Notes: generated by a model not told the origin, from the sequence alone. A DNA stretch of 64,000 nucleotides from Bombus terrestris (GCF_910591885.1 NW_025963601.1:300109-364108), one strand, 5' to 3'. Positions 1 through 13,130 are shown, counted from the first letter of the stretch. Numbers and translations are program-made.

Positions 1-850
1 GGACAACGTGGGAAACCATGGAACAACGTGGGACAACGTGGGACACCGTTGGACATCGTTGGACATCGTTGGACACCGTGGGACAACGTGGGACAACGTG
101 GGACAACGTGGGACAACGTCGGACAACGTGGGACAACGTGGGACAACGTGGGACAACGTGGGACAACGTGGGACAACGTGGGACAACGTGGGACACCGTT
201 GGACACCGTGGGACACCGTTGGACACCGTTGGACATCGTTGGACATCGTTGGACATCGTTGGACATCGTTGGACACCGTTGGACACCGTTGGACACCGTT
301 GGACATCGTTGGACACCGTGGGACAACGTGGGACAACGTGGGACAACGTGGGACAACGTGGGACAACGTGGGACACCGTTGGACACCGTGGGACACCGTT
401 GGACACCGTTGGACATCGTTGGACACCGTGGGACAACGTGGGACAACGTGGGACAACGTGGGACAACGTGGGACATCGTGGGACACCGTTGGACACCGTG
501 GGACACCGTTGGACACCGTTGGACATCGTTGGACACCGTGGGACAACGTGGGACAACGTGGGACAACGTGGGACAACGTGGGACATCGTGGGACAACGTG
601 GGACAACGTGGGACAACGTGGGACAACGTGGGACATCGTGGGACAACGTGGGACAACGTGGGACAACGTGGGACATCGTGGGACAACGTGGGACAACGTA
701 GGACATCGTGGGACAACGTGGGACAACGTGGGACACCGTTGGACACCGTTGGACACCGTTGGACACCGTTGGACATCGTTGGACACCGTGGGACAACGTG
801 GGACAACGTGGGACAACGTGGGAAACCATGGAACAACGTGGGACAACGTG
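1..850 (+). repeat. 14.64-kb-offset duplication, copy 1
   Basis: This stretch matches 14641-15490 unit for unit over 850 bp. I found one substitution: P at 221-230 against R at 14861-14870. Shared rare variants include C at 111, the TAG-creating unit GGACAACGTA at 691 and M units at 11 and 821. The left limit is unknown because the window begins here. Confidence 0.92.
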
Positions 851-930
851 GGACACCGTTGGACATCGTTGGACATCGTTGGACACCGTGGGACAACGTG
901 GGACAACGTGGGACAACGTGGGACAACGTC
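821..930 (+). repeat. M-m cassette, haplotype I (exemplar)
   Basis: Order M-m-A-P-Q-Q-R-A-A-A-C, 110 bp. The C unit (GGACAACGTC) begins 100 bp after M at all standard copies: 11, 821, 3821, 4441, 5851, 7141, 10611, 11891, 12111, 14041, 14651, 15891, 17531, 21011, 21751, 22541, 28770, 37249, 37869, 55758, 59777 and 60777. It is shortened to 70 bp at 41969 and 47869. M creates the only frequent CCATGG hexamer in the array. Confidence 0.92.
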
Positions 931-1290
931 GGACAACGTGGGACAACGTGGGACAACGTGGGACAACGTGGGACAACGTGGGACAACGTGGGACAACGTG
1001 GGACAACGTGGGACAACGTGGGACAACGTGGGACATCGTGGGACAACGTGGGACAACGTGGGACAACGTGGGACAACGTGGGACACCGTGGGACAACGTG
1101 GGACAACGTGGGACAACGTGGGACAACGTGGGACAACGTGGGACAACGTGGGACAACGTGGGACAGCGTGGGACAACGTGGGACAACGTGGGACAACGTG
1201 GGACACCGTTGGACACCGTTGGACACCGTTGGACACCGTTGGACATCGTTGGACACCGTGGGACAACGTGGGACAACGTGGGACAACGTG

Positions 1291-1300
1291 GGAAACCGTG
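1291..1300 (+). repeat. M variant retaining CpG: GGAAACCGTG
   Basis: The single M-position unit reading CCGTG and not CCATG, still followed by m. It may be the form from which M arose by a CG-to-CA change, or a back-conversion by a neighbouring R unit. The other irregular M is GGAAACCATC at 37249-37258. Confidence 0.85.
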
Positions 1301-1980
1301 GAACAACGTGGGACAACGTGGGACACCGTTGGACATCGTTGGACATCGTTGGACACCGTGGGACAACGTGGGACAACGTGGGACAACGTGGGACAACGTG
1401 GGACAACGTGGGACATCGTGGGACAACGTGGGACAACGTGGGACAACGTGGGACAACGTGGGACATCGTGGGACAACGTGGGACAACGTGGGACAACGTG
1501 GGACATCGTGGGACAACGTGGGACAACGTGGGACATCGTGGGACAACGTGGGACAACGTGGGACACCGTTGGACACCGTTGGACACCGTTGGACATCGTT
1601 GGACACCGTGGGACAACGTGGGACAACGTGGGACAACGTGGGACAACGTGGGACATCGTGGGACAACGTGGGACAACGTGGGACAACGTGGGACAACGTG
1701 GGACAACGTGGGACAACGTGGGACAACGTGGGACAACGTGGGACAACGTGGGACAACGTGGGACAACGTGGGACATCGTGGGACAACGTGGGACAACGTG
1801 GGACAACGTGGGACAACGTGGGACAACGTGGGACACCGTTGGACATCGTTGGACACCGTGGGACAACGTGGGACAACGTGGGACAACGTGGGACACCGTT
1901 GGACACCGTTGGACACCGTTGGACACCGTTGGACATCGTTGGACACCGTGGGACAACGTGGGACAACGTGGGACAACGTG

Positions 1981-2040
1981 GGAAACCATGGAACAACGTG
2001 GGACAACGTGGGACACCGTTGGACATCGTTGGACAACGTG
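1981..2040 (+). repeat. M-m cassette, haplotype II (exemplar)
   Basis: Order M-m-A-P-Q-A: one Q and a direct return to A without R. Other copies include 2521, 3081, 3361, 9581, 10261, 18491, 19541, 20061, 23281, 24461, 26501, 27580, 32069, 35269, 42779, 43159, 49569 and 50759. It is the prevailing form in the middle of the window. Confidence 0.88.
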
Positions 2041-2330
2041 GGACAACGTGGGACAACGTGGGACAACGTGGGACAACGTGGGACAACGTGGGACATCGTG
2101 GGACAACGTGGGACAACGTGGGACAACGTGGGACAACGTGGGACATCGTTGGACACCGTGGGACAACGTGGGACAACGTGGGACAACGTGGGACAACGTG
2201 GGACAACGTGGGACATCGTGGGACAACGTGGGACAACGTGGGACAACGTGGGACAACGTGGGACACCGTTGGACAACGTGGGACACCGTTGGACATCGTT
2301 GGACACCGTGGGACAACGTGGTACAACGTG

Positions 2331-2340
2331 GGACCACGTG
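2331..2340 (+). repeat. X unit GGACCACGTG with palindromic CACGTG (exemplar)
   Basis: An A-to-C change at unit position 5 creates the palindrome CACGTG, an E-box/G-box core. About 27 copies were read, among them 3271, 3431, 8661, 19621, 19821, 20131, 24251, 24531, 26851, 28070, 30479, 31889, 35079, 36059, 36369, 39079, 43589, 45649, 49379, 50569, 53099, 53499, 57188, 57588, 62537 and 62937. Most lie in the context P-Q-R-A-A-X, so they spread as part of a larger block. Binding by any factor is not shown. Confidence 0.85.
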
Positions 2341-2440
2341 GGACAACGTGGGACAACGTGGGACAACGTGGGACAACGTGGGACAACGTGGGACAACGTG
2401 GGACATCGTGGGACAACGTGGGACAACGTGGGACACCGTT

Positions 2441-2450
2441 GGACATAGTT
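2441..2450 (+). repeat. GGACATAGTT marker unit (TAG-bearing)
   Basis: One of five copies (also 31999, 35189, 49489 and 50679), each followed by R-R, five A units (four at 31999) and an M-m cassette. It marks one block shared across nearly 50 kb. The copies at 2441, 31999 and 35189 also share the later GTCTGAC junction (near 2711, 32229 and 35429). The copies at 49489 and 50679 lack it, which splits the block into two lineages. Confidence 0.9.
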
Positions 2451-4930
2451 GGACACCGTGGGACACCGTGGGACAACGTGGGACAACGTGGGACAACGTG
2501 GGACAACGTGGGACAACGTGGGAAACCATGGAACAACGTGGGACAACGTGGGACACCGTTGGACATCGTTGGACAACGTGGGACAACGTGGGACAACGTG
2601 GGACAACGTGGGACAACGTGGGACAACGTGGGACAACGTGGGACAACGTGGGACAACGTGGGACAACGTGGGACACCGTTGGACACCGTGGGACACCGTT
2701 GGACACCGTCTGACATCGTTGGACACCGTGGGACAACGTGGGACAACGTGGGACAACGTGGGACAACGTGGGACAACGTGGGACAACGTGGGACAACGTG
2801 GGACAACGTGGGACAACGTGGGACAACGTGGGACAACGTGGGACAACGTGGGACAACGTGGGACAACGTGGGACACCGTTGGACAACGTGGGACACCGTT
2901 GGACATCGTTGGACACCGTGGGACAACGTGGGACACCGTTGGACATCGTTGGACACCGTGGGACAACGTGGGACAACGTGGGACAACGTGGGACAACGTG
3001 GGACAACGTGGGACAACGTGGGACACCGTTGGACATCGTTGGACACCGTGGGACAACGTGGGACAACGTGGGACAACGTGGGAAACCATGGAACAACGTG
3101 GGACAACGTGGGACACCGTTGGACATCGTTGGACAACGTGGGACAACGTGGGACAACGTGGGACAACGTGGGACAACGTGGGACAACGTGGGACAACGTG
3201 GGACACCGTTGGACAACGTGGGACACCGTTGGACATCGTTGGAGACCGTGGGACAACGTGGGACAACGTGGGACCACGTGGGACAACGTGGGACAACGTG
3301 GGACAACGTGGGACAACTTGGGACAACGTGGGACAACGTGGGACAACGTGGGACAACGTGGGAAACCATGGAACAACGTGGGACAACGTGGGACACCGTT
3401 GGACATCGTTGGACAACGTGGGACAACGTGGGACCACGTGGGACAACGTGGGACAACGTGGGACAACGTGGGACACCGTTGGACACCGTGGGACACCGTT
3501 GGACACCGTTGGACATCGTTGGACACCGTTGGACATCGTTGGACACCGTGGGACAACGTGGGACAACGTGGGACAACGTGGGACAACGTGGGACAACGTG
3601 GGACAACGTGGGACATCGTGGGACAACGTGGGACAACGTGGGACAACGTGGGACAACGTGGGACAACGTGGGACACCGTTGGACACCGTGGGACACCGTT
3701 GGACACCGTTGGACATCGTTGGACACCGTGGGACAACGTGGGACACCGTTGGACATCGTTGGACATCGTTGGACATCGTTGGACACCGTGGGACAACGTG
3801 GGACAACGTGGGACAACGTGGGAAACCATGGAACAACGTGGGACAACGTGGGACACCGTTGGACATCGTTGGACATCGTTGGACACCGTGGGACAACGTG
3901 GGACAACGTGGGACAACGTGGGACAACGTCGGACAACGTGGGACAACGTGGGACATCGTGGGACAACGTGGGACAACGTGGGACAACGTGGGACAACGTG
4001 GGACAACGTGGGACACCGTTGGACACCGTGGGACACCGTTGGACACCGTTGGACATCGTTGGACACCGTGGGACAACGTGGGACAACGTGGGACAACGTG
4101 GGACAACGTGGGACATCGTGGGACAACGTGGGACAACGTGGGACAACGTGGGACAACGTGGGACATCGTGGGACAACGTGGGACAACGTGGGACAACGTG
4201 GGACATCGTGGGACAACGTGGGACAACGTGGGACAACGTGGGACAACGTGGGACATCGTGGGACAACGTGGGACAACGTGGGACAACGTGGGACATCGTG
4301 GGACAACGTGGGACAACGTGGGACAACGTGGGACAACGTGGGACAACGTGGGACACCGTTGGACACCGTTGGACACCGTTGGACACCGTTGGACATCGTT
4401 GGACACCGTGGGACAACGTGGGACAACGTGGGACAACGTGGGAAACCATGGAACAACGTGGGACAACGTGGGACACCGTTGGACATCGTTGGACATCGTT
4501 GGACACCGTGGGAAAACGTGGGACAACGTGGGACAACGTGGGACAACGTCGGACAACGTGGGACAACGTGGGACAACGTGGGACAACGTGGGACAACGTG
4601 GGACAACGTGGGACAACGTGGGACAACGTGGGACAACGTGGGACAACGTGGGACATCGTGGGACAACGTGGGACAACGTGGGACAACGTGGGACAACGTG
4701 GGACATCGTTGGACACCGTTGGACACCGTGGGACAACGTGGGACAACGTGGGACAACGTGGGACAACGTGGGACAACGTGGGACAACGTGGGACAACGTG
4801 GGACAACGTGGGACACCGTTGGACATCGTTGGACATCGTTGGACACCGTGGGACAACGTGGGACAACGTGGGAAAACGTGGGACAACGTGGGACACCGTT
4901 GGACATCGCTGGACACCGTTGGACAACGTG

Positions 4931-5570
4931 GGACAACGTGGGACAACGTGGGACAACGTGGGACATCGTGGGACAACGTGGGACAACGTGGGACAACGTG
5001 GGACAACGTGGGACATCGTGGGACAACGTGGGACAACGTGGGACAACGTGGGACACCGTTGGACACCGTTGGACACCGTTGGACACCGTTGGACATCGTT
5101 GGACACCGTGGGACAACGTGGGACAACGTGGGACAACGTGGGAAACCATGGAACAACGTGGGACAACGTGGGACACCGTTGGACATCGTTGGACATCGTT
5201 GGACACCGTGGGACAACGTGGGACAACGTGGGAAAACGTGGGACAACGTGGGACACCGTTGGACATCGCTGGACACCGTTGGACATCGTTGGACACCGTG
5301 GGACAACGTGGGACAACGTGGGACAACGTGGGACAACGTGGGACAACGTGGGACAACGTGGGACAACGTGGGACAACGTGGGACAACGTGGGACAACGTG
5401 GGACTACGTGGGACATCGTGGGACAACGTGGGACAACGTGGGACAACGTGGGACAACGTGGGACATCGTTGGACACCGTTGGACACCGTGGGACAACGTG
5501 GGACAACGTGGGACAACGTGGGACAACGTGGGACAACGTGGGACAACGTGGGACAACGTGGGACAACGTG
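4931..5570 (+). repeat. 2.7-kb-offset duplication, copy 1
   Basis: Pairs with 7631-8280. Shared landmarks are S at 4961 and 5011, M at 5141, K at 5231, J at 5261 and the private unit GGACTACGTG at 5401, which creates a stop on the reverse strand. The offset is 2,700 bp on the left and 2,710 bp after a one-unit gain in the A run between J and GGACTACGTG. Confidence 0.9.
5141..5280 (+). repeat. M-m cassette, haplotype III with K-J (exemplar)
   Basis: Order M-m-A-P-Q-Q-R-A-A-K-A-P-J-P, 140 bp. K (GGAAAACGTG) and J (GGACATCGCT) nearly always occur together. Copies start at 5141, 7841, 9091, 30909, 34099, 44429, 51459, 52309, 53689, 55438, 56378, 57778, 61747 and 63127. Partial forms lack J at 51839 and 61247. 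J units also appear without K near 40199, 44799, 46259 and 46469. Confidence 0.9.
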
Positions 5571-7630
5571 GGACATCGTGGGACAACGTGGGACAACGTG
5601 GGACAACGTGGGACATCGTGGGACAACGTGGGACAACGTGGGACAACGTGGGACAACGTGGGACATCGTGGGACAACGTGGGACAACGTGGGACAACGTG
5701 GGACATCGTGGGACAACGTGGGACAACGTGGGACAACGTGGGACAACGTGGGACAACGTGGGACACCGTTGGACACCGTTGGACACCGTTGGACACCGTT
5801 GGACATCGTTGGACACCGTGGGACAACGTGGGACAACGTGGGACAACGTGGGAAACCATGGAACAACGTGGGACAACGTGGGACACCGTTGGACATCGTT
5901 GGACATCGTTGGACACCGTGGGACAACGTGGGACAACGTGGGACAACGTGGGACAACGTCGGACAACGTGGGACAACGTGGGACAACGTGGGACAACGTG
6001 GGAAAACGTGGGACAACGTGGGACAACGTGGGACAACGTGGGACAACGTGGGACAACGTGGGACATGGTGGGACAACGTGGGACAACGTGGGACAACGTG
6101 GGACAACGTGGGACATCGTTGGACACCGTTGGACACCGTGGGACAACGTGGGACAACGTGGGACAACGTGGGACAACGTGGGACAACGTGGGACAACGTG
6201 GGACAACGTGGGACAACGTGGGACAACGTGGGACAACGTGGGACAACGTGGGACACCGTTGGACATCGTTGGACAACGTGGGACAACGTGGGACAACGTG
6301 GGACAACGTGGGACAACGTGGGACACCGTTGGACACCGTTGGACATCGTTGGACACCGTGGGACAACGTGGGACAACGTGGGACAACGTGGGACACCGTG
6401 GGACATCGTTGGACACCGTGGGACAACGTGGGACAACGTGGGACAACGTGGGACAACGTGGGACAACGTGGGACAACGTGGGACATCGTGGGACAACGTG
6501 GGACAACGTGGGACAACGTGGGACAACGTGGGACAACGTGGGACACCGTTGGACACCGTGGGACACCGTTGGACACCGTTGGACATCGTTGGACACCGTG
6601 GGACACCGTGGGACAACGTGGGACAACGTGGGACAACGTGGGACATCGTGGGACAACGTGGGACAACGTGGGACAACGTGGGACAACGTGGGACATCGTG
6701 GGACAACGTGGGACACCGTTGGACATCGTTGGACATCGTTGGACACCGTGGGACAACGTGGGACAACGTGGGACAACGTGGGACAACGTGGGACAACGTC
6801 GGACAACGTGGGACAACGTGGGACATCGTGGGACAACGTGGGACAACGTGGGACAACGTGGGACAACGTGGGACAACGTGGGACACCGTTGGACACCGTG
6901 GGACACCGTTGGACACCGTTGGACATCGTTGGACACCGTGGGACAACGTGGGACAACGTGGGACAACGTGGGACAACGTGGGACAACGTGGGACAACGTG
7001 GGACAACGTGGGACATCGTGGGACAACGTGGGACAACGTGGGACAACGTGGGACAACGTGGGACAACGTGGGACACCGTTGGACACCGTTGGACACCGTT
7101 GGACATCGTTGGACACCGTGGGACAACGTGGGACAACGTGGGAAACCATGGAACAACGTGGGACAACGTGGGACACCGTTGGACATCGTTGGACATCGTT
7201 GGACACCGTGGGACAACGTGGGACAACGTGGGACAACGTGGGACAACGTCGGACAACGTGGGACAACGTGGGACAACGTGGGACAACGTGGGACAACGTG
7301 GGACAACGTGGGACAACGTGGGACAACGTGGGACATCGTGGGACAACGTGGGACAACGTGGGACAACGTGGGACAACGTGGGACAACGTTGGACACCGTT
7401 GGACACCGTGGGACAACGTGGGACAACGTGGGACAACGTGGGACAACGTGGGACAACGTGGGACAACGTGGGACAACGTGGGACAACGTGGGACAACGTG
7501 GGACAACGTGGGACAACGTGGGACAACGTGGGACACCGTTGGACATCGTTGGACAACGTGGGACAACGTGGGACAACGTGGGACAACGTGGGACAACGTG
7601 GGACACCGTTGGACACCGTTGGACATCGTT

Positions 7631-8280
7631 GGACAACGTGGGACAACGTGGGACAACGTGGGACATCGTGGGACAACGTGGGACAACGTGGGACAACGTG
7701 GGACAACGTGGGACATCGTGGGACAACGTGGGACAACGTGGGACAACGTGGGACACCGTTGGACACCGTTGGACACCGTTGGACACCGTTGGACATCGTT
7801 GGACACCGTGGGACAACGTGGGACAACGTGGGACAACGTGGGAAACCATGGAACAACGTGGGACAACGTGGGACACCGTTGGACATCGTTGGACATCGTT
7901 GGACACCGTGGGACAACGTGGGACAACGTGGGAAAACGTGGGACAACGTGGGACACCGTTGGACATCGCTGGACACCGTTGGACATCGTTGGACACCGTG
8001 GGACAACGTGGGACAACGTGGGACAACGTGGGACAACGTGGGACAACGTGGGACAACGTGGGACAACGTGGGACAACGTGGGACAACGTGGGACAACGTG
8101 GGACAACGTGGGACTACGTGGGACATCGTGGGACAACGTGGGACAACGTGGGACAACGTGGGACAACGTGGGACATCGTTGGACACCGTTGGACACCGTG
8201 GGACAACGTGGGACAACGTGGGACAACGTGGGACAACGTGGGACAACGTGGGACAACGTGGGACAACGTGGGACAACGTG
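7631..8280 (+). repeat. 2.7-kb-offset duplication, copy 2
   Basis: Partner of 4931-5570, with M at 7841, K at 7931, J at 7961 and GGACTACGTG at 8111. On the right the copies differ only in A-run length: 8 units in copy 1 and 18 here. Confidence 0.9.
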
Positions 8281-8380
8281 GGACAACGTGGGACAACGTG
8301 GGACAACGTGGGACAACGTGGGACAACGTGGGACAACGTGGGACAACGTGGGACAACGTGGGACAACGTGGGACAACGTG
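8201..8380 (+). repeat. Pure consensus run of 18 A units
   Basis: 180 bp of unbroken GGACAACGTG, among the longest pure runs in the window. The matching place in the 2.7-kb partner (from 5491) holds only eight A units before an S, so this run expanded or the other contracted after duplication. Pure runs carry GGG every 10 bp and are the best G-quadruplex candidates here. Confidence 0.9.
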
Positions 8381-10080
8381 GGACATCGTGGGACAACGTG
8401 GGACTACGTGGGACAACGTGGGACAACGTGGGACAACGTGGGACACCGTTGGACATCGTTGGACACCGTGGGACAACGTGGGACAACGTGGGACAACGTG
8501 GGACACCGTTGGACACCGTGGGACAACGTGGGACAACGTGGGACATCGTGGGACAACGTGGGACAACGTGGGACAACGTGGGACAACGTGGGACACCGTT
8601 GGACAACGTGGGACACCGTTGGACATCGTTGGACACCGTGGGACAACGTGGGACAACGTGGGACCACGTGGGACAACGTGGGACAACGTGGGACAACGTG
8701 GGACAACGTGGGACAACGTGGGACAACGTGGGACAACGTGGGACATCGTGGGACAAGGTGGGACAACGTGGGACACCGTTGGACATCGTTGGACACCGTG
8801 GGACACCGTGGGACAACGTGGGACAACGTGGGACAACGTGGGACAACGTGGGACAACGTGGGACAACGTGGGACAACGTGGAACAACGTGGGACAACGTG
8901 GGACAACGTGGGACAACGTGGGACAACGTGGGACAACGTGGGACATCGTGGGACAACGTGGGACAACGTGGGACAACGTGGGACAACGTGGGACAACGTG
9001 GGACACCGTTGGACACCGTTGGACACCGTTGGACACCGTTGGACATCGTCGGACACCGTGGGACAACGTGGGACAACGTGGGACAACGTGGGAAACCATG
9101 GAACAACGTGGGACAACGTGGGACACCGTTGGACATCGTTGGACATCGTTGGACACCGTGGGACAACGTGGGACAACGTGGGAAAACGTGGGACAACGTG
9201 GGACACCGTTGGACATCGCTGGACACCGTTGGACATCGTTGGACACCGTGGGACAACGTGGGACAACGTGGGACAACGTGGGACAACGTGGGACAACGTG
9301 GGACAACGTGGGACAACGTGGGACAACGTGGGACAACGTGGGACAACGTGGGACAACGTGGGACAACGTGGGACAACGTGGGACATCGTGGGACAACGTG
9401 GGACAACGTGGGACAACGTGGGACAACGTGGGACACCGTTGGACATCGTTGGACACCGTGGGACAACGTGGGACAACGTGGGACAACGTGGGACACCGTT
9501 GGACACCGTTGGACACCGTTGGACACCGTTGGACATCGTTGGACACCGTGGGACAACGTGGGACAACGTGGGACAACGTGGGAAACCATGGAACAACGTG
9601 GGACAACGTGGGACACCGTTGGACATCGTTGGACAACGTGGGACAACGTGGGACAACGTGGGACAACGTGGGACAACGTGGGACAACGTGGGACAACGTG
9701 GGACACCGTTGGACACCGTGGGACACCGTTGGACACCGTTGGACATCGTTGGACACCGTGGGACAACGTGGGACAACGTGGGACAACGTGGGACAACGTG
9801 GGACAACGTGGGACAACGTGGGACACCGCTGGACATCGTTGGACATCGTTGGACACCGTTGGACATCGTGGGACACCGTTGGACATCGTTGGACATCGTT
9901 GGACACCGTTGGACACCGTTGGACAACGTGGGACATCGTGGGACAACGTGGGACAACGTGGGACAACGTGGGACAACGTGGGACACCGTTGGACACCGTG
10001 GGACACCGTTGGACACCGTTGGACACCGTTGGACATCGTTGGACATCGTTGGACACCGTGGGACACCGTTGGACACCGTT

Positions 10081-10250
10081 GGACACCGTTGGACATCGTT
10101 GGACATCGTTGGACATCGTGGGACACCGTTGGACATCGTTGGACATCGTTGGACACCGTTGGACATCGTTGGACACCGTTGGACATCGTTGGACATCGTT
10201 GGACATCGTGGGACACCGTTGGACATCGTTGGACATCGTTGGACACCGTG
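10081..10250 (+). repeat. 170-bp P/Q island, copy 1
   Basis: Seventeen units in the order P-Q-Q-S-P-Q-Q-P-Q-P-Q-Q-S-P-Q-Q-R, with no A unit. It belongs to a wider T-enriched stretch (about 9831-10250) in which position 10 is mostly T, so the GGG runs typical of the rest of the array are nearly absent. The same 17-unit order recurs at 12631, 54688 and 58777, and a similar stretch starts at 55228. Confidence 0.9.
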
Positions 10251-10990
10251 GGACAACGTGGGAAACCATGGAACAACGTGGGACAACGTGGGACACCGTT
10301 GGACATCGTTGGACAACGTGGGACAACGTGGGACAACGTGGGACAACGTGGGACAACGTGGGACAACGTGGGACACCGTTGGACACCGTGGGACACCGTT
10401 GGACACCGTTGGACATCGTTGGACACCGTGGGACAACGTGGGACAACGTGGGACAACGTGGGACAACGTGGGACATCGTGGGACAACGTGGGACAACGTG
10501 GGACAACGTGGGACAACGTGGGACACCGTTGGACACCGTTGGACACCGTTGGACACCGTTGGACATCGTTGGACACCGTGGGACAACGTGGGACAACGTG
10601 GGACAACGTGGGAAACCATGGAACAACGTGGGACAACGTGGGACACCGTTGGACATCGTTGGACATCGTTGGACACCGTGGGACAACGTGGGACAACGTG
10701 GGACAACGTGGGACAACGTCGGACAACGTGGGACAACGTGGGACATCGTGGGACAACGTGGGACAACGTGGGACAACGTGGGACAACGTGGGACAACGTG
10801 GGACAACGTGGGACACCGTTGGACACCGTGGGACACCGTTGGACATCGTTGGACACCGTGGGACAACGTGGGACAACGTGGGACAACGTGGGACAACGTG
10901 GGACAACGTGGGACAACGTGGGACAACGTGGGACAACGTGGGACAACGTGGGACAACGTGGGACAGCGTGGGACAACGTGGGACAACGTG

Positions 10991-12010
10991 GGACAACGTG
11001 GGACACCGTTGGACACCGTGGGACACCGTTGGACACCGTTGGACATCGTTGGACATCGTTGGACATCGTTGGACATCGTTGGACACCGTTGGACACCGTT
11101 GGACACCGTTGGACATCGTTGGACACCGTGGGACAACGTGGGACAACGTGGGACAACGTGGGACAACGTGGGACAACGTGGGACAACGTGGGACATCGTG
11201 GGACAACGTGGGACAACGTGGGACAACGTGGGACAACGTGGGACATCGTGGGACAACGTGGGACAACGTGGGACAACGTGGGACATCGTGGGACAACGTG
11301 GGACAACGTGGGACATCGTGGGACAACGTGGGACAACGTGGGACACCGTTGGACACCGTTGGACACCGTTGGACATCGTTGGACACCGTGGGACAACGTG
11401 GGACAACGTGGGACAACGTGGGACAACGTGGGACAACGTGGGACAACGTGGGACAACGTGGGACATCGTGGGACAACGTGGGACAACGTGGGACAACGTG
11501 GGACAACGTGGGACAACGTGGGACAACGTGGGACAACGTGGGACAACGTGGGACACCGTTGGACACCGTGGGACACCGTTGGACACCGTTGGACATCGTT
11601 GGACACCGTGGGACAACGTGGGACAACGTGGGACAACGTGGGACAACGTGGGACATCGTGGGACAACGTGGGACAACGTGGGACAACGTGGGACAACGTG
11701 GGACATCGTGGGACAACGTGGGACAACGTGGGACAACGTGGGACATCGTGGGACAACGTGGGACAACGTGGGACAACGTGGGACAAAGTGGGACAACGTG
11801 GGACACCGTTGGACACCGTTGGACACCGTTGGACACCGTTGGACATCGTTGGACACCGTGGGACAACGTGGGACAACGTGGGACAACGTGGGAAACCATG
11901 GAACAACGTGGGACAACGTGGGACACCGTTGGACATCGTTGGACATCGTTGGACACCGTGGGACAACGTGGGACAACGTGGGACAACGTGGGACAACGTC
12001 GGACAACGTG
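10991..12010 (+). repeat. 2.15-kb-offset duplication, copy 1
   Basis: Pairs with 13131-14160. Shared markers are P-R-P-P-Q-Q-Q-Q-P-P-P-Q-R from 11001, the private unit GGACAAAGTG at 11781, M at 11891 and C at 11991. Offsets drift between 2,140 and 2,180 bp because A runs differ by whole units. Confidence 0.85.
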
Positions 12011-12630
12011 GGACAACGTGGGACAACGTGGGACACCGTTGGACACCGTTGGACACCGTTGGACACCGTTGGACATCGTTGGACACCGTGGGACAACGTG
12101 GGACAACGTGGGAAACCATGGAACAACGTGGGACAACGTGGGACACCGTTGGACATCGTTGGACATCGTTGGACACCGTGGGACAACGTGGGACAACGTG
12201 GGACAACGTGGGACAACGTCGGACAACGTGGGACAACGTGGGACAACGTGGGACAACGTGGGACAACGTGGGACAACGTGGGACAACGTGGGACAACGTG
12301 GGACAACGTGGGACAACGTGGGACATCGTGGGACAACGTGGGACAACGTGGGACAACGTGGGACAACGTGGGACATCGTTGGACACCGTTGGACACCGTG
12401 GGACAACGTGGGACAACGTGGGACACCGTTGGACATCGTTGGACACCGTTGGACATCGTTGGACATCGTTGGACATCGTGGGACACCGTTGGACATCGTT
12501 GGACATCGTTGGACACCGTGGGACAACGTGGGACAACGTGGGACAACGTGGGAAACCATGGAACAACGTGGGACACCGTTGGACATCGTTGGACATCGTT
12601 GGACACCGTGGGACACCGTTGGACACCGTT

Positions 12631-12800
12631 GGACACCGTTGGACATCGTTGGACATCGTTGGACATCGTGGGACACCGTTGGACATCGTTGGACATCGTT
12701 GGACACCGTTGGACATCGTTGGACACCGTTGGACATCGTTGGACATCGTTGGACATCGTGGGACACCGTTGGACATCGTTGGACATCGTTGGACACCGTG
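12631..12800 (+). repeat. 170-bp P/Q island, copy 2
   Basis: Same 17-unit order as 10081-10250, 2,550 bp downstream. It sits between M units at 12551 and 12831. Confidence 0.9.
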
Positions 12801-13130
12801 GGACAACGTGGGACAACGTGGGACAACGTGGGAAACCATGGAACAACGTGGGACAACGTGGGACACCGTTGGACATCGTTGGACAACGTGGGACAACGTG
12901 GGACAACGTGGGACAACGTGGGACAACGTGGGACAACGTGGGACACCGTTGGACACCGTGGGACACCGTTGGACACCGTTGGACATCGTTGGACACCGTG
13001 GGACAACGTGGGACAACGTGGGACAACGTGGGACAACGTGGGACAACGTGGGACAACGTGGGACAACGTGGGACAACGTGGGACAACGTGGGACAACGTG
13101 GGACAACGTGGGACAACGTGGGACAACGTG

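Noticed and set aside
821..840. M-m as a promoter or ribosome-binding site
   Set aside because: No -10/-35, TATA or Shine-Dalgarno arrangement accompanies it, and it recurs about 99 times in a non-coding repeat. Only the ATG context is notable, and that is recorded as a finding.
9831..10250. P/Q-rich island as an inserted foreign element
   Set aside because: It is in perfect 10-bp register and built from the same unit variants as the rest of the array, with no target-site duplication or terminal repeats.
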